From the NCBI GenBank assembly GCA_016873755.1, contig VGWB01000018.1, positions 1 through 32,292 of the forward strand: 32,292 nucleotides of DNA, written 5' to 3'. Below are positions 32,235 through 32,292 of the stretch, piece after piece; the stretch's first letter is position 1, and the number at the start of each line of letters is the position of its first letter. The notes under the pieces were generated by a model that did no database searches, was not told the origin of the DNA, and worked only from the letters and a program-made list of their open reading frames with translations. Position numbers and translations under genes: made by a program. This DNA is from Ignavibacteria bacterium. Lineage in GTDB: Bacteria > Bacteroidota > Ignavibacteria > UBA10030.

Positions 32235-32292
32235 CTAACCGGTTGCAGCCGCACCTTTCTTCGCATACTTTCTGTTGAAGCGCTCAACACGG
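32235..32292 (-). CDS. rpmE: Probable 50S ribosomal protein L31, C-terminal end (cut by window edge)
   Basis: The last codons read RVERFNRKYAKKGAAATG followed by TAG at 32235-32237 (minus strand). GRVxxFxRKY close to the C-terminus is the usual end of bL31. Only 18 residues are visible, so the assignment is tentative. A terminator follows within 30 bp, as expected for a single-gene ribosomal protein unit. Confidence 0.5.
   Translation of the reverse strand, partial: RVERFNRKYAKKGAAATG

Overview
The window looks like a chromosomal segment (roughly mid-50s % GC by eye) from a bacterium of the Bacteroidota/Chlorobiota group, most likely an Ignavibacteria-like lineage. This rests on a GWxTD-type secreted protein, a fused-type KorA next to KorB, the gene order prs-rplY-pth-rpsF-rpsR-rplI directly after a tRNA-Gln gene, and a TTG/TAnnTTTG-like promoter. 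The taxonomic assignment is an inference from gene content. No prophage, CRISPR array or complete insertion sequence is visible.

Layout. 1-566: C-terminal end of a zinc carboxypeptidase-like (M14) protein. 567-1135: a small palindromic element, an intrinsic terminator, a broken GIY-YIG gene interrupted by a short palindrome-rich insert carrying a piece of tRNA T-arm, and tRNA-Gln(UUG). 1187-4791 (+): prs, rplY, pth, rpsF, rpsR, rplI, closed by a strong terminator. 4860-5498: a decayed minus-strand gene and the kor promoter. 5499-8389 (+): korAB, 2-oxoacid:ferredoxin oxidoreductase. 8470-15594 (+): nrnA-like DHH phosphoesterase, leucyl aminopeptidase, GlcD-like FAD oxidase, GWxTD protein, pdxA and ftsE, tightly packed with overlaps. 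15653-23172 (-): NifU-C protein and Mrp (Fe-S assembly), RtcB RNA ligase and archease, purC, aat, a quinone-reductase-like MDR enzyme, a beta-helix protein remnant and a PfkA-type phosphofructokinase. 23613-24106 (+): two cold-shock proteins. 24188-32292 (-): rmuC, a small unknown ORF, then kbl, acp, an AcsA-type acyl/acetyl-CoA synthetase and acpS in one tight operon, a broken threonine dehydrogenase, a secreted DUF1028 protein, rsmB and the end of a probable rpmE.

Most of the window is housekeeping: translation, purine, pyridoxal and PRPP synthesis, central carbon and Fe-S assembly. The least expected part is the minus-strand operon acpS-acsA-acp-kbl (25607-29236). A holo-ACP synthase, an adenylate-forming acid ligase and a stand-alone carrier protein are translationally coupled to a glycine C-acetyltransferase-like alpha-oxoamine synthase. 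A frameshifted fragment of tdh, Kbl's classical partner, lies just upstream. This suggests that a threonine-degradation locus has been recruited or rebuilt into a carrier-protein-dependent acyl-transfer pathway that makes an aminoketone from glycine or another amino acid. This is the best candidate in the window for an undescribed system.

A second theme is gene decay at operon borders. Broken remains are seen for GIY-YIG, an unknown gene upstream of kor, a beta-helix protein, tdh, and possibly a lipoprotein leader and a TPR-like tail.
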